Positions 52,953 through 62,487 of a stretch of DNA of 64,000 nucleotides are shown one piece after another. Position 1 is the stretch's first letter, and each line of letters opens with the position of its first letter. A model generated the notes under the pieces. The model saw only the letters and a program-made list of their open reading frames with translations. It was not told the origin of the DNA and did no database searches. The stretch is from NCBI GenBank assembly GCA_029779695.1, contig JAKPAB010000200.1:124001-188000 (forward strand), read 5' to 3'. The translations under genes and the position numbers were made by a program. This DNA comes from Bacillota bacterium (GTDB lineage: Bacteria > Bacillota > Clostridia > Lachnospirales > Lachnospiraceae).

Positions 52953-53615
52953 TTATTTTGAATTTTTCTTTAGTTCTTCTAACCGTTTTGTTACAGAAGT
53001 AATTTTTTCTGCATCTTTAGCTGATACAAACTGTTTAGCATACGTTGATAGCGAATCATATAGTGTTTTAGCTGCAGTAAAGCTATCTTCGTCCTGTAAT
53101 GTAAAGTTATCAGCTGAAGGTACTTTGGAAAGAAGTGTTGAAAGTGAAGATGCAGCCAATTTAGCTTCATAATAGCTTGCATCTTTTACTCCGGTAATAT
53201 TATCTGCTTTGTATTCCTTATCATTTACACCTATATAAATGCCATCATCCTTCTTAGTATAATAATCAACTATTCCTGTAACATCCCCATTATCTGTTCC
53301 GATCGTTACATACTTTCCAACAAGATTAGCTGTTGATATCCCGTTAACGCTGCTAGAAACACTCTGTGTAGCTTCAACCTGAGAAAATGTTGCCATTTCC
53401 GATACATACTGAGAATTTTGTGTGGGTGACATAGGGTCCTGATACTGCATCTCAGCTGCTAGAAGTTTCAAAAACATATTCTTGTCATAGCTAGTTCCAT
53501 TTACTGCTTTTGCTGATGCTGCCTCTTTTCCAGTACCTGTACTTTGTGCACGCTTTGCAGCATTTGTAGAATCAGATATCTGGCCATTTGTAACATTAGC
53601 TTGTATAGAAGACAT
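52953..53615 (-). CDS. flgD: Hook assembly scaffold protein FlgD
   Basis: FlgD caps the growing hook. The product has the conserved N-terminal part (MFLKLLAAEMQYQDPMSPTQNSQYVSEMATFSQVEATQSV) and a short beta domain (LVGKYVTIGTDNGDVTGIVDYYTK). A C-terminal helical tail of about 75 residues follows that is not typical. The track opens 18 bases upstream at 53633; the ATG at 53615 has GGAG seven bases away, giving 220 residues. It lies between fliK and the operon protein. Confidence 0.94.
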   Translation of the reverse strand: MSSIQANVTNGQISDSTNAAKRAQSTGTGKEAASAKAVNGTSYDKNMFLKLLAAEMQYQDPMSPTQNSQYVSEMATFSQVEATQSVSSSVNGISTANLVGKYVTIGTDNGDVTGIVDYYTKKDDGIYIGVNDKEYKADNITGVKDASYYEAKLAASSLSTLLSKVPSADNFTLQDEDSFTAAKTLYDSLSTYAKQFVSAKDAEKITSVTKRLEELKKNSK

Positions 53616-53647
53616 GATTATTCTCCTTTCCATACTTGATAAAAATT

Positions 53648-55369
53648 TTACGCTGTGTAATCAACTGTGTTGCCTTGCTCTTTCATGATCTGAGCCGTAA
53701 GTAATTCTTCTTCTGTCATCAGACCTCTTAGACCATCTAGACTATTCAAGTTAATTCTTCTGGTTGTAGATCTGTTGTCAGCACTACTGTCTGTTTCATT
53801 GCCTTCTCCTCTTCTATCCTGAGAAAACATATCAAAGCCTGCACCGTTCTTTTCCTGATTTTCTTTAAACTGATGAGCTCCAACTGAGATTTCAACTGCA
53901 TCTATCTTGAATCCTTTCTCATCAAAGTTCTTCTGAAGTATCTGCATTTGATTTTCAAGAGCAGTCTTAACGCTCTCATTTTCAGTAAAGATCTTTGCCC
54001 TTAGTGCTCCGTCCTTGGATGAAACTTCCATAAATATCCTGCCAAGTTCATGAGGGTTAAGTACCATTTCCATAGTGTGTTCTGTATCTGTAAGCGTAAC
54101 CTTAGCATTTTGAACAATCTGATTAATTATGTTTTCAGTATTAGTACCCTTGTAGTTCGAAGTAGAAAAGCTCGTTGCTGTTGTAGCCTGCTGATATACA
54201 CTCTGGAATGTAACTGATGAATTATTAACATTTACTCCTACTTCAGGAGCCAATGCTGTCTCCGACGATTTTGCCGTTTCGGGTGACTTGGTAAATTTCG
54301 AAGAATCATTGTTGGATCCATCATCGTTCTGACTAGATTCTAAATTGCCTGTGTTTTCACCAGTGATAACCCCTGGCAATGTATCATCACTTTTTCCATC
54401 AGATGTTGCATCAGTATCGTTTTCTGTTCCAGGTGTTCTGAGATCAACAACCTGAACCTTTGATCCAGCCCCATCGTTTTGGTTCCCATTAGCATTTGAT
54501 CCTGTGCTTAAGTTGTTTCCTGCATTCTCAGAACTTGTAAGATCAGCATTACTTTTGCTCTGCGTACCATATGTTATTGCCTTGTTTTCATCTGATGGCA
54601 CCGTCATTCCATCTGTAGTTTCAGAAACTGACTGAATCGACGACTGATCTGCGGCTTTGTCACCACCAGACTGCATAGCAATATCTTTTGATGATGCGCC
54701 ATTCAGATTATTTAGATTCGCATCGGAAAATATTCCTTTAATATCACTCATAAGTTCTTTAACGCCATTTGCCAAAAGCAGATTTTGAGTGTTTCCATTT
54801 CCAACCAGATAAGTTGCAAGGCTGAGAAGGTTAGACGGATCTTGAAGATCCTCATATTTAAGTCCTAACTTTTCCATTGCACTTTCCAGTTGTTCATCGG
54901 ATACTCCTAACCTCTTCTCAATCACATCTTTAGTATCATTTGTGGTTTTGTCGGAAAGCTTTGATGTGCTGTTGTCAATCGAATTATATGACGCATTGTC
55001 AGAAACAGTTGAAAAAGATTTTTCATCATATGTACCTGTTTTAACTGGTGTCTTATCTGTATTAGCTACTGTTTTGTTCTTATTAACTGAAGGTGAACTC
55101 TTTTTTGAATCTGCAGACTTGTCTGTTAGATTTATAGATACTTTTGAATTCGTCGTTAATGAATAGGTAGATATTACAGATTTGAGGGAGCTTATCCCAT
55201 TAGAAGAGTTTACGCTCTTCACGCTGCTCTGATTTAAATCCTGTACAATATTTTTAAATTCACTTTGAAAAGACAAAGCATAGGGATTGTCTTTTTTATC
55301 TGTGTTTTTGTTATGATCTGATTTGTTCAGATTCTGTACAGGAAGTTTAACAATATTGGCACTGGTCAT
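53648..55369 (-). CDS. fliK: Hook-length control protein FliK
   Basis: FliK measures hook length and triggers the FlhB switch. The 573 residues are mostly Ser/Asn/Asp/Thr-rich and disordered (about 1-420), as is usual for the ruler part. The conserved C-terminal Flg_hook domain follows from about 425 (TMEMVLNPHELGRIFMEVS and ENQMQILQKNFDEKGFKIDAVEIS). AAGGAG precedes the ATG. It lies between the MotE-like gene and flgD. Confidence 0.92.
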   Translation of the reverse strand: MTSANIVKLPVQNLNKSDHNKNTDKKDNPYALSFQSEFKNIVQDLNQSSVKSVNSSNGISSLKSVISTYSLTTNSKVSINLTDKSADSKKSSPSVNKNKTVANTDKTPVKTGTYDEKSFSTVSDNASYNSIDNSTSKLSDKTTNDTKDVIEKRLGVSDEQLESAMEKLGLKYEDLQDPSNLLSLATYLVGNGNTQNLLLANGVKELMSDIKGIFSDANLNNLNGASSKDIAMQSGGDKAADQSSIQSVSETTDGMTVPSDENKAITYGTQSKSNADLTSSENAGNNLSTGSNANGNQNDGAGSKVQVVDLRTPGTENDTDATSDGKSDDTLPGVITGENTGNLESSQNDDGSNNDSSKFTKSPETAKSSETALAPEVGVNVNNSSVTFQSVYQQATTATSFSTSNYKGTNTENIINQIVQNAKVTLTDTEHTMEMVLNPHELGRIFMEVSSKDGALRAKIFTENESVKTALENQMQILQKNFDEKGFKIDAVEISVGAHQFKENQEKNGAGFDMFSQDRRGEGNETDSSADNRSTTRRINLNSLDGLRGLMTEEELLTAQIMKEQGNTVDYTA

Positions 55370-55404
55370 GCCCCATATCTCCTTTCTGTCTGGATATCAG
55401 ATCC

Positions 55405-56250
55405 TTATGGCTCCATGAGTTTAGTAACCTGAGCAGCGGTTGTCTGCGTCATTTGGCCTAAGATCTTACCTCTTGATTCGCTATCCATAGCATTAAGGAT
55501 TTTAGCTACGAGCGGCAGATTATCTGTCATTGTATCAAAAATAGATGCTGCCTGAGCAGGTTTCATAGCTGAATATGTCTTAACATAGTCATCTAATTGT
55601 GACTTATTCTGCTGTTGCTCTATAACTTCCTTGTATATAGCCTGAGCATTGTCGGGGTCAATACTCTCATAGTACTCCTTATACTTACTTATATCGGGTG
55701 CATTTGAAGAAAAAACAACCTCTTCGTCAAATTTTTTCTTCAAAGTTTCAAAATTTGCTTCATTATTCTTATAAGTTTTTAATTCTTCCACCTGTGATTG
55801 CAGATCCGCTATGGTCGCCTGATCGGCTTTCACCTGATCATTAGATTTCTTTAATTCCTTTTCAAGTTCCTTGATACGATTTACAGCATCAGAAAGGTTA
55901 GTATAGTTATAGCTTTCATTTCCTGTTTTCTTTGTATCACTATAGTTTGTACTGTTAGGTAGTATTCTATTGATCACTGGTACATCCTTTAAAACTGGAT
56001 ATAAGACTGTAGATCCAAATCCGCCAACATCCATTTTAATCAATAATCCAAAGATAACGAGCCATACAGCAATTATCAGGATTACTGCAATTGCAACTGT
56101 CAGTCCGCCTCCTACTGTTTCTTCCTCTTCATTGTCGTCCGTAGGTGTCTCTCCCTCTTTTCCGACTTTTTTAGCTTCAAGCTTTTGCTTTTTCTTCAGC
56201 TCTTTTTGTTCTTTTCTGGAGAGTTTATCTTTTTTTTCGTTGTCAGCCAT
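55405..56250 (-). CDS. MotE/YlxF-like membrane protein with MgtE-N-type domain
   Basis: A charged Lys/Glu-rich cytosolic start (DKLSRKEQKELKKKQKLEAKK) is followed by one membrane helix (LTVAIAVILIIAVWLVIFGLLI). A coiled coil spans about 115-170. A C-terminal helical MgtE-N-like repeat follows (MKPAQAASIFDTMTDNLPLVAKILNAMDSESRGKILGQM). This is the architecture of B. subtilis YlxF and of MotE, a stabiliser of the MotC stator chaperone in rhizobia. It overlaps fliJ by one base (TAATG). A role near the stator or basal body is likely but unproven here. Confidence 0.82.
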   Translation of the reverse strand: MADNEKKDKLSRKEQKELKKKQKLEAKKVGKEGETPTDDNEEEETVGGGLTVAIAVILIIAVWLVIFGLLIKMDVGGFGSTVLYPVLKDVPVINRILPNSTNYSDTKKTGNESYNYTNLSDAVNRIKELEKELKKSNDQVKADQATIADLQSQVEELKTYKNNEANFETLKKKFDEEVVFSSNAPDISKYKEYYESIDPDNAQAIYKEVIEQQQNKSQLDDYVKTYSAMKPAQAASIFDTMTDNLPLVAKILNAMDSESRGKILGQMTQTTAAQVTKLMEP

Positions 56251-56705
56251 TAGTCTAACTCCTCGCCGTTGTTATGGTAGGTATAAGCCACCAGTTCATC
56301 GGTTTCCTTGCCTTCTTTGTATATAATATCAGCTTTGAATTTTTCAAAAGCTCTTTCCTTTAATTTTTCGTAAGTTTTTCTTTCCTGCATTGCTATATCA
56401 AGCTTAACTCGCTCCGATTCAAGTCGCCTCTGAGCTGCATCTACCTTCCTGATTTGGTCCTTTATCATATTTCCTACTTGATCGATAGCACTTTTCAGAA
56501 AATGTATCTCTTTAATATCCAAACTACCAGTTTGTTTTTCCTTGAGCTGGTCTGTATATCCCTTACGTCTGATGAAAAGTTGAGCCAGTTTATCCTGCTC
56601 ATCCATAAGTGCAGAATTAGCTCTCGCATATTCTATTTTTTGCTGAGCTTCAAGCTTTTCCTTGATATTAAGGATATTCTGCATTTTAAAATTAAATGCC
56701 GGCAT
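56250..56705 (-). CDS. fliJ: Flagellar export chaperone FliJ
   Basis: FliJ is the coiled-coil stalk of the FliI ATPase. The 151 residues are almost entirely helical and charged (FNFKMQNILNIKEKLEAQQKIEYARA at the start, then KAAID-type heptads and EKLKERAFEKFKADIIYKE). Sequence conservation is low, so identity rests on length, helix pattern and position directly after fliI. Confidence 0.9.
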   Translation of the reverse strand: MPAFNFKMQNILNIKEKLEAQQKIEYARANSALMDEQDKLAQLFIRRKGYTDQLKEKQTGSLDIKEIHFLKSAIDQVGNMIKDQIRKVDAAQRRLESERVKLDIAMQERKTYEKLKERAFEKFKADIIYKEGKETDELVAYTYHNNGEELD

Positions 56706-56718
56706 CTAATTGTACCTC

Positions 56719-58044
56719 TTAAGTTTCTTCCTCCGGAAACATAACGCATAATTCATTTACAATATCTTCATATTGAAACTTCTCATCTGTTCCCTGTCGT
56801 AAAAATTTATTAACTTCATCGATTTTGGAAATGGCAAAATCAATGTTTTTATTAGAGCCCCTTTTATATGCTCCGATATTAATAAGGTCCTCTGCCTCCT
56901 GATACGTAGCCATAACATTTTTTAGCTTTCCCGCAGCCTTTTTATGATTCGAATCGGCAACGGCACTCATAACTCTTGAAATGGACTGTAAAACGTCGAT
57001 AGCAGGATAATGATTAAGCTGTGCTAACCTTCTATTAAGCATAATATGACCATCTAGAATAGATCTGGCTGTATCAGATATAGGTTCATTAAAATCATCG
57101 CCATCTACCAAAACTGTATACAATCCTGTAATACTTCCTGATCGAGCATTACCAGCTCGTTCTAGTAACTTTGGCATCTCTGAATATACACTAGGAGGAT
57201 AACCCCTTGTAACAGGAGGTTCTCCTGATGCAAGTCCAATCTCTCTTTGGGCCATGGAAAAACGTGTAAGCGAATCCATCATAAGAAGTACATCCTTGCC
57301 CTGGTCTCTAAAATATTCAGCAATAGCCGTAGCCGTTTTTGCAGCTTTATTTCGAATAAGGGCTGGTTTATCTGAAGTCGCAACTACCACAATAGAGTGT
57401 CTCATTCCTTCTTCGCCCATATCATTTTCAACGAACTCCCGTACTTCACGTCCTCGCTCGCCAATAAGAGCAATTACATTGATATCTGCTCTTGTATTTC
57501 TGGCAAACATACCCATAAGTGTACTTTTTCCAACACCAGAACCTGCAAATATTCCTATTCTCTGACCCTTACCAACGGTTATAAGGCCATCTACTGCCTT
57601 GACTCCCAGTGAAAGTGGTTCCTTTATGATTACTCTTTCCATTGGATCGGGAGGCTCAGCCTCTACCGGATATGATGCCTTGAGATCAAGTGATTCATCT
57701 TCTCTTAAGTCCGTAGGTCTGCCAAGGCCATCCACTGTATGCCCCAGCAAATCATCTCCAACAGATATGCTTAGAGGCTTTCCTGTATTTTGAACTACGC
57801 ATCCAACACCAACCCCTGTCATATTCTCAAAGGGCATAAGTAGTAGCAAATTGTCTCTGAATCCAACTACTTCAGCCATGATCTTTCTGTCACCATCGGA
57901 TGTACTTATTTCGCACAAGTCATTCAAACGTGCTTCCGGACCAATAGACTCTATAGTAAGTCCAACGACTTTTGACACTTTTCCAAGGCTGTTAAAATAT
58001 GTTCTATTGTATAAGACCTTATATTTTTCAGTATCTATGGCCAA
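56719..58044 (-). CDS. fliI: Flagellum-specific ATPase FliI
   Basis: FliI powers and organises substrate delivery to the export gate. The product has the ATP synthase beta-like fold: GRPTD, IGIFAGSGVGKSTLMGMFARNT (Walker A), VLLMMDSLTRFSMAQREIGLASGEPP (Walker B) and GSITGLYTVLVDGDDFNEPI. The track opens at TTG 58062 with no ribosome site. The TTG at 58044, six bases after GAGG and starting (M)AIDTEKYK, fits better and gives 441 residues, the family's usual length. It follows fliH by about 26 bases. Confidence 0.95.
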   Translation of the reverse strand: MAIDTEKYKVLYNRTYFNSLGKVSKVVGLTIESIGPEARLNDLCEISTSDGDRKIMAEVVGFRDNLLLLMPFENMTGVGVGCVVQNTGKPLSISVGDDLLGHTVDGLGRPTDLREDESLDLKASYPVEAEPPDPMERVIIKEPLSLGVKAVDGLITVGKGQRIGIFAGSGVGKSTLMGMFARNTRADINVIALIGERGREVREFVENDMGEEGMRHSIVVVATSDKPALIRNKAAKTATAIAEYFRDQGKDVLLMMDSLTRFSMAQREIGLASGEPPVTRGYPPSVYSEMPKLLERAGNARSGSITGLYTVLVDGDDFNEPISDTARSILDGHIMLNRRLAQLNHYPAIDVLQSISRVMSAVADSNHKKAAGKLKNVMATYQEAEDLINIGAYKRGSNKNIDFAISKIDEVNKFLRQGTDEKFQYEDIVNELCVMFPEEET

Positions 58045-58070
58045 ATCCCACCTCGGTTTCAAAACAATAT

Positions 58071-58958
58071 TTAAGATGCAATTGATCTAATATCACGTAT
58101 CAGATTATCCAATTCAGTATCCAGCGAACAATCTATTACTCCATCATCTGTTTCGATCATACATTTGTCCTGATCCATAAGTGAATCTTGCGTAACCGAA
58201 AGACTAATGCCATCCTGTATCGATTCCTTTAGTTCATTTATTTTTTCTAACACAGCATCATAATTTTCTGTTCCGACTCTTATCAGAATATCCTTGCTTC
58301 CATCTGTATGACTAAGTGCCTCATTAATAAGATTAAGCATAATATCTGATTTGCCTGAGAACTGACACTTGAATACATTTTCGACTACTTCCACCACCAC
58401 ATTCAGGATATCCCTTTCCATGGTGTTTCTCTCTTCATTTATTTTTTTAAGCTCTGCATGGAGTTCTTCCTCCATTAATGTTCTCTTAACGTTAATTTCA
58501 TTCTGCGCCTGAATAAGACCAGCTTGATAACCTTCATTTCGTCCATTTTCCTGTGCATTAGAAAAAGCAGCCTCAGCTTCGCTTTTCGACTCTTCCAATA
58601 TCCTTTCGGCCTCACTTCTGGCATTGTTAATAATGTCATCCGCTTTTTCCTTAGCTTCTTCCTCCATCTGTTTCAGTTGTTCTTCTGAAACAAAATCGGC
58701 GGGGACATTTTCCTCTCCGCCGAAATTTTCCAATCCAGATTCATCAAAGCTGAAAACCTGATTGCCTTCTTCATCAAAAACAGGATTGCCTTCCTCATCG
58801 AGCACAGGCTGTTTTTCCATCCTCAGCTTGGCGCGAAGAGCTTTTTCCTGCTGTTGCTTAAGAGCATTCAGTTTTTTCTCCACGAGACTGTTATGGTCTA
58901 TTTCTCTAGGATTATCCTGATTCTCTCTAATCTGCATATTAAAAATTATATTAGACAA
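58071..58958 (-). CDS. fliH: Flagellar assembly protein FliH
   Basis: FliH regulates the FliI ATPase and links it to the C-ring. The product has a polar N-terminus and a long coiled coil with Glu/Ala/Lys heptads (about 85-190). A C-terminal domain (MERDILNVVVEVVENVFKCQFSG, ILIRVGTENYDAVLEKI) matches FliH/YscL. The track opens at GTG 58970, inside the ribosome site GGAGGTG. I use the TTG at 58958 (SNIIFNMQ..., 295 residues), though the ATG at 58937 is possible. It overlaps the fliG end by eight bases. Confidence 0.88.
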   Translation of the reverse strand: MSNIIFNMQIRENQDNPREIDHNSLVEKKLNALKQQQEKALRAKLRMEKQPVLDEEGNPVFDEEGNQVFSFDESGLENFGGEENVPADFVSEEQLKQMEEEAKEKADDIINNARSEAERILEESKSEAEAAFSNAQENGRNEGYQAGLIQAQNEINVKRTLMEEELHAELKKINEERNTMERDILNVVVEVVENVFKCQFSGKSDIMLNLINEALSHTDGSKDILIRVGTENYDAVLEKINELKESIQDGISLSVTQDSLMDQDKCMIETDDGVIDCSLDTELDNLIRDIRSIAS

Positions 58959-59958
58959 CCAGATCGTCACCTCCGCCTCTTGAAATTATAATTTCACCGG
59001 AATCTTCAAGCTTTCTAATGATTCCAACGATCTGCTGCTGAGCCTCTTCAACGTCTTTCATACGAACAGGTCCCATATAGTCCATATCTTCCTTAATCAT
59101 GGCAGCCATACGAGTCGACATGTTCTTAAATACAACATTCTGAACTTCTTCGTTAGTACTCTTAAGTGCAACACCAAGCGTATTGTTCTCTACATCTCTC
59201 AAAACTCTCTGGATAGATCTGTCGTCCAGTAGAAGAATGTCCTCGAATACAAACATCTTCTTTCTGATGTCCTCTGCCAACTCTGGTTCATCGATTTCAA
59301 GAGATTCCATGATTCTCTTTTCTGTACGTCTGTCTACAGAATTTAAGATTGCGACAATAGAGTCTACACCACCTGCACTTGTGTAATCCTGATTAAGAAG
59401 AGAAGAAAGCTTTCTTTCCAAGACTCTCTCTACTTCTTTGATCACATCCGGAGATGTTCTATCCATGAGTGCTATTCTTTTTGCCACGTCTGCCTGCATT
59501 TCAGGGCTAAGTGCACCAAGTATCTGTGCAGACTGTGATGGTGTCAAATATGATAATATCATCGCAATGGTCTGCGGATGCTCATCCTGTATAAAGTTCA
59601 ACACCTGAGCAGGTTCTGTTTTTCTTATGAATTCAAAAGGTCTAACCTGTAATGATGCAGTAAGTTTTGAAATAACGTCTTGTGCTTTATCGTTACCAAG
59701 CGCTTTTTCAAGCAACTCTTTTGCATAACCGATACCGCCTTCAGCTATATACTGCTGTGCCAGACATACTTGATAAAATTCACTTATAACGCCTTCTTTT
59801 ACCTCCGGTGAAACGGATCTGGTATTTGCAATCTCGAGAGTCAGCTCTTCTATCTCTTCTTCCTTGAGATGTTTAAATATCTCAGCAGACTTCTCAGGAC
59901 CGAGAGTTATAAGTAATATGGCTGCTTTCTGTACTCCATTCAGCTCTTCATTTGCCAT
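58951..59958 (-). CDS. fliG: Flagellar motor switch protein FliG
   Basis: FliG transmits stator force to the rotor. The 335 residues show the N domain (LNGVQKAAILLITLGPEKSAEIFKHLKEEEIEELTLEIA) and the middle domain with EHPQTIAMILSYLTPSQSAQIL. The C domain contains the charged torque helix (IDEPELAEDIRKKMFVFEDILLLDDRSIQRVLRDVE). The length is standard. It lies seven bases from fliF and overlaps fliH. Confidence 0.98.
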   Translation of the reverse strand: MANEELNGVQKAAILLITLGPEKSAEIFKHLKEEEIEELTLEIANTRSVSPEVKEGVISEFYQVCLAQQYIAEGGIGYAKELLEKALGNDKAQDVISKLTASLQVRPFEFIRKTEPAQVLNFIQDEHPQTIAMILSYLTPSQSAQILGALSPEMQADVAKRIALMDRTSPDVIKEVERVLERKLSSLLNQDYTSAGGVDSIVAILNSVDRRTEKRIMESLEIDEPELAEDIRKKMFVFEDILLLDDRSIQRVLRDVENNTLGVALKSTNEEVQNVVFKNMSTRMAAMIKEDMDYMGPVRMKDVEEAQQQIVGIIRKLEDSGEIIISRGGGDDLVV

Positions 59959-59964
59959 CCGTGT

Positions 59965-61596
59965 TTAACCCCAGTCTTCATTTAGCCAATTCCGAAGAAG
60001 GTTTGCAACCGCCTCCGGATTCTCATCAACAAACTTCTCTATTAATAGCCTAGCCTCTGACTTCACATTAAATCCAATATCCTCAAGGTTCTCTTCAGCC
60101 CTTGTATTCTGATTTGCCAGAAGATCTTCAACTGATACTTCTTCTTCAACTTCCTCTTCCTTTTCACTTCTAAGGGATCTAAATACTACAAATCCAAGTA
60201 ATGCAAATACTAGAAGAGCAATTATTATCTGAAGATAATCCGTTATTGTCCTGCCGCCCTTAGACTCCACAAACATGGGAACCTGGTAAGCTAAAATTGA
60301 AATATTGTTTGTAGATATTCCCGTTGCTTTTGCGACAGCATTTTTAATGTCTTTATTGACCTTAATCTGCTTAGTAGCACTATTCTTAGCTCTAAATTTG
60401 TCAAATGTAGTTCCCTTCAGCTGGCCATTCTTGGTCATCTGATCTTCATCATATTTAACAATTGTAGTAGCTGTAACAGCTATTGATGAAGTGGCAACAT
60501 CAACCTTACCAACTTCCCCATCAGTTTTTGTAATAAGCTCATTAGGGAGATAATCATCGTTAACAGAGCTTGACTCTGAATGGGTATTCCCGTTATCCGG
60601 TGTTACGTAGGTAGTATCATCCTTATTTGATCCGGTACCCGGCTCGCCTCCTGTACCACCATCCGATGAGGAACTGTTCTCAGAATGCGAATCCAAATAT
60701 CCCTGTTCCTTACCATCGGCAACGTAATATTTATAATCAGTTTTCTGCTCTTTTGAAAAGTCTACAGAAAGATTAACAGCTACATTTACATTATCATATA
60801 TTGGAGAAATATCCTCATTGCCACTGGCCAAAATTGCCTTGACCTTATTAGACCATTTTTTCTCAGCCTCAGCCTTGTATTCCTGATTTGATGTTGCTGT
60901 AGAGATATCGGAATTTTCTTCCATACCTGAAAACAGAACAACACCATCATTATCCGTAACATTAATATTATCAAATGACTTCTTATTCAAGTTTGCCTTA
61001 AGCATGTTGGCTATGCCCTTAGCTATCTGTTTCTTATCATAGTCACCTTCCATGAAAGTAACCATAACTCCTGCCGAAGCTTCTTCCTTGCTGGCAATTA
61101 TAGTTCCGTCATCATTAGGGACATTAACATTGACAGAAACAGCAGAAACTCCCTTCATCTTTAGAAAGTCCTGTTCAAATTCGCTTTCAAGATAAGCTCT
61201 GTATTTCTTGCTCTTGTCTGCCTCAGTAGTGGCAAGAGAACCTGAAAGAGCTGTATCAAGCGTATAGTTATCTGTACTTATATTATTTGTTCCGAGAAGT
61301 AAAGACGCTTGATTAGAATCTGCTTCGTGTATCTTAAATGTGTAATTTCCATCATTTTGACTAAAATTATATGTGATCTTATTATCTTCCAAAAGGGTCT
61401 TGATGGACTCTGCCGACTTGGCATCATCTGTAGCCTTCAGAACAACCCACTTTGGTCTAGTAACAACAACGCTTAAGATTATAAGAGCGATTATAACAAC
61501 GGAAACAGAACTGATCAGTATAGCCTTTTGCCTTACGGTAAATTTCAGCCACCAATCCTTTATCCTATCCAACATCTTTTGAATTCGTTCCGGCAT
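59965..61596 (-). CDS. fliF: Flagellar MS-ring protein FliF
   Basis: FliF forms the MS ring around the export gate. The 543 residues have an N-terminal membrane helix (QKAILISSVSVVIIALIILSVVVT) and ring-building motifs (AYLESEFEQDFLKMKGVSAVSVNVNVPN). A Ser/Gly/Asn-rich insertion lies in the beta-collar region (about 305-350). A second membrane helix (IIIALLVFALLGFVVFRSL) precedes the acidic FliG-binding tail (EKFVDENPEAVANLLRNWLNEDWG). GAGGAG precedes the start. Confidence 0.97.
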   Translation of the reverse strand: MPERIQKMLDRIKDWWLKFTVRQKAILISSVSVVIIALIILSVVVTRPKWVVLKATDDAKSAESIKTLLEDNKITYNFSQNDGNYTFKIHEADSNQASLLLGTNNISTDNYTLDTALSGSLATTEADKSKKYRAYLESEFEQDFLKMKGVSAVSVNVNVPNDDGTIIASKEEASAGVMVTFMEGDYDKKQIAKGIANMLKANLNKKSFDNINVTDNDGVVLFSGMEENSDISTATSNQEYKAEAEKKWSNKVKAILASGNEDISPIYDNVNVAVNLSVDFSKEQKTDYKYYVADGKEQGYLDSHSENSSSSDGGTGGEPGTGSNKDDTTYVTPDNGNTHSESSSVNDDYLPNELITKTDGEVGKVDVATSSIAVTATTIVKYDEDQMTKNGQLKGTTFDKFRAKNSATKQIKVNKDIKNAVAKATGISTNNISILAYQVPMFVESKGGRTITDYLQIIIALLVFALLGFVVFRSLRSEKEEEVEEEVSVEDLLANQNTRAEENLEDIGFNVKSEARLLIEKFVDENPEAVANLLRNWLNEDWG

Positions 61597-61662
61597 TCTT
61601 GTCTCCTCTTACAAACCTATTTCTCAAAACTAAATAACATTCTGCTTTGTGACTCTCACTTA

Positions 61663-61980
61663 TTAAATCTGCATATTCATGATTTCCTGGTAACCCTGTA
61701 TAAATCGATCACGTATAGCTACGGTATATTGAAGAGCTGTCAGTGCTTTCTGCTGTGCTATCAAGAGATCATGAGTGTTATCTGATTCACCCATTGCAAA
61801 CTTCACTTCTTCATTTTGTGCTGTATGTTGAAGTGTATTGGTTTCATCAACCACATTCATAGCAGAACTTAAAACATCTCCAAAATTCTTAACCTCACCG
61901 GTTTCTCCGCTCGGAAGATTTTTTGCTATTGGAGAGATAGGAGTAGAACCATACTGTGACTGAACTGCTGAAACATCCAT
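61663..61980 (-). CDS. fliE: Flagellar hook-basal body protein FliE
   Basis: FliE joins the MS ring and export gate to the rod. The 105 residues have FGDVLSSAMNVVDETNTLQHTAQNEEVKFAMGESDNTHDLLIAQQKALTALQYTVAIRDRFIQGYQEIMNMQI, matching the family. AGGAGA precedes the ATG. It follows flgC and precedes fliF, the classical order. Confidence 0.97.
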   Translation of the reverse strand: MDVSAVQSQYGSTPISPIAKNLPSGETGEVKNFGDVLSSAMNVVDETNTLQHTAQNEEVKFAMGESDNTHDLLIAQQKALTALQYTVAIRDRFIQGYQEIMNMQI

Positions 61981-62007
61981 TTATTTATCTCCTATTATTA
62001 CTATTTA

Positions 62008-62457
62008 TCATGAACTGGTTCCTATCGAGATTCCGGCCTGTGCCATAGATTTCACCGCATTAAAAGCAGTTACATTGGCTTCATAAGCACGGCTTGCATC
62101 AATCAGGTTAGTCATCTCTGTCACTGTATTGACATTTGGTCTGGCAACATACCCATCAGCATCTGCATCTGGATTGCTCGGATCATACTCCATGATATAA
62201 TCGGTTGATTTATCATCATAAACTGATGATACCCTAACTCCATTACCTTTAAATTTTTTTGCATATTCAAGAGTATCATTAAATGTAACCGGATTAAGTT
62301 GTTTTTCTTCAAAAATTACAGATTTTCTCGTATAAGGAGTTCCATTCGCTGTACGAGTCGTATTGACATTTGCTATATTCTGAGCGATCGTATCCATACG
62401 AAGACGCTCTGCAGACATACCAGAAGCACAAATATCGAAAGATTGAAATAAACCCAT
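62008..62457 (-). CDS. flgC: Flagellar basal-body rod protein FlgC
   Basis: FlgC is a proximal rod protein. The 149 residues start FQSFDICASGMSAERLRMDTIAQNIANVNTTRTANG and end EVTNLIDASRAYEANVTAFNAVKSMAQ-like, the family's N- and C-terminal rod helices. The final Gly/Ser end is normal. GGAGG precedes the ATG. It follows flgB by 30 bases. Confidence 0.98.
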   Translation of the reverse strand: MGLFQSFDICASGMSAERLRMDTIAQNIANVNTTRTANGTPYTRKSVIFEEKQLNPVTFNDTLEYAKKFKGNGVRVSSVYDDKSTDYIMEYDPSNPDADADGYVARPNVNTVTEMTNLIDASRAYEANVTAFNAVKSMAQAGISIGTSS

Positions 62458-62487
62458 TGTTAATCCTCCTTTATCATTTCCTATTCA

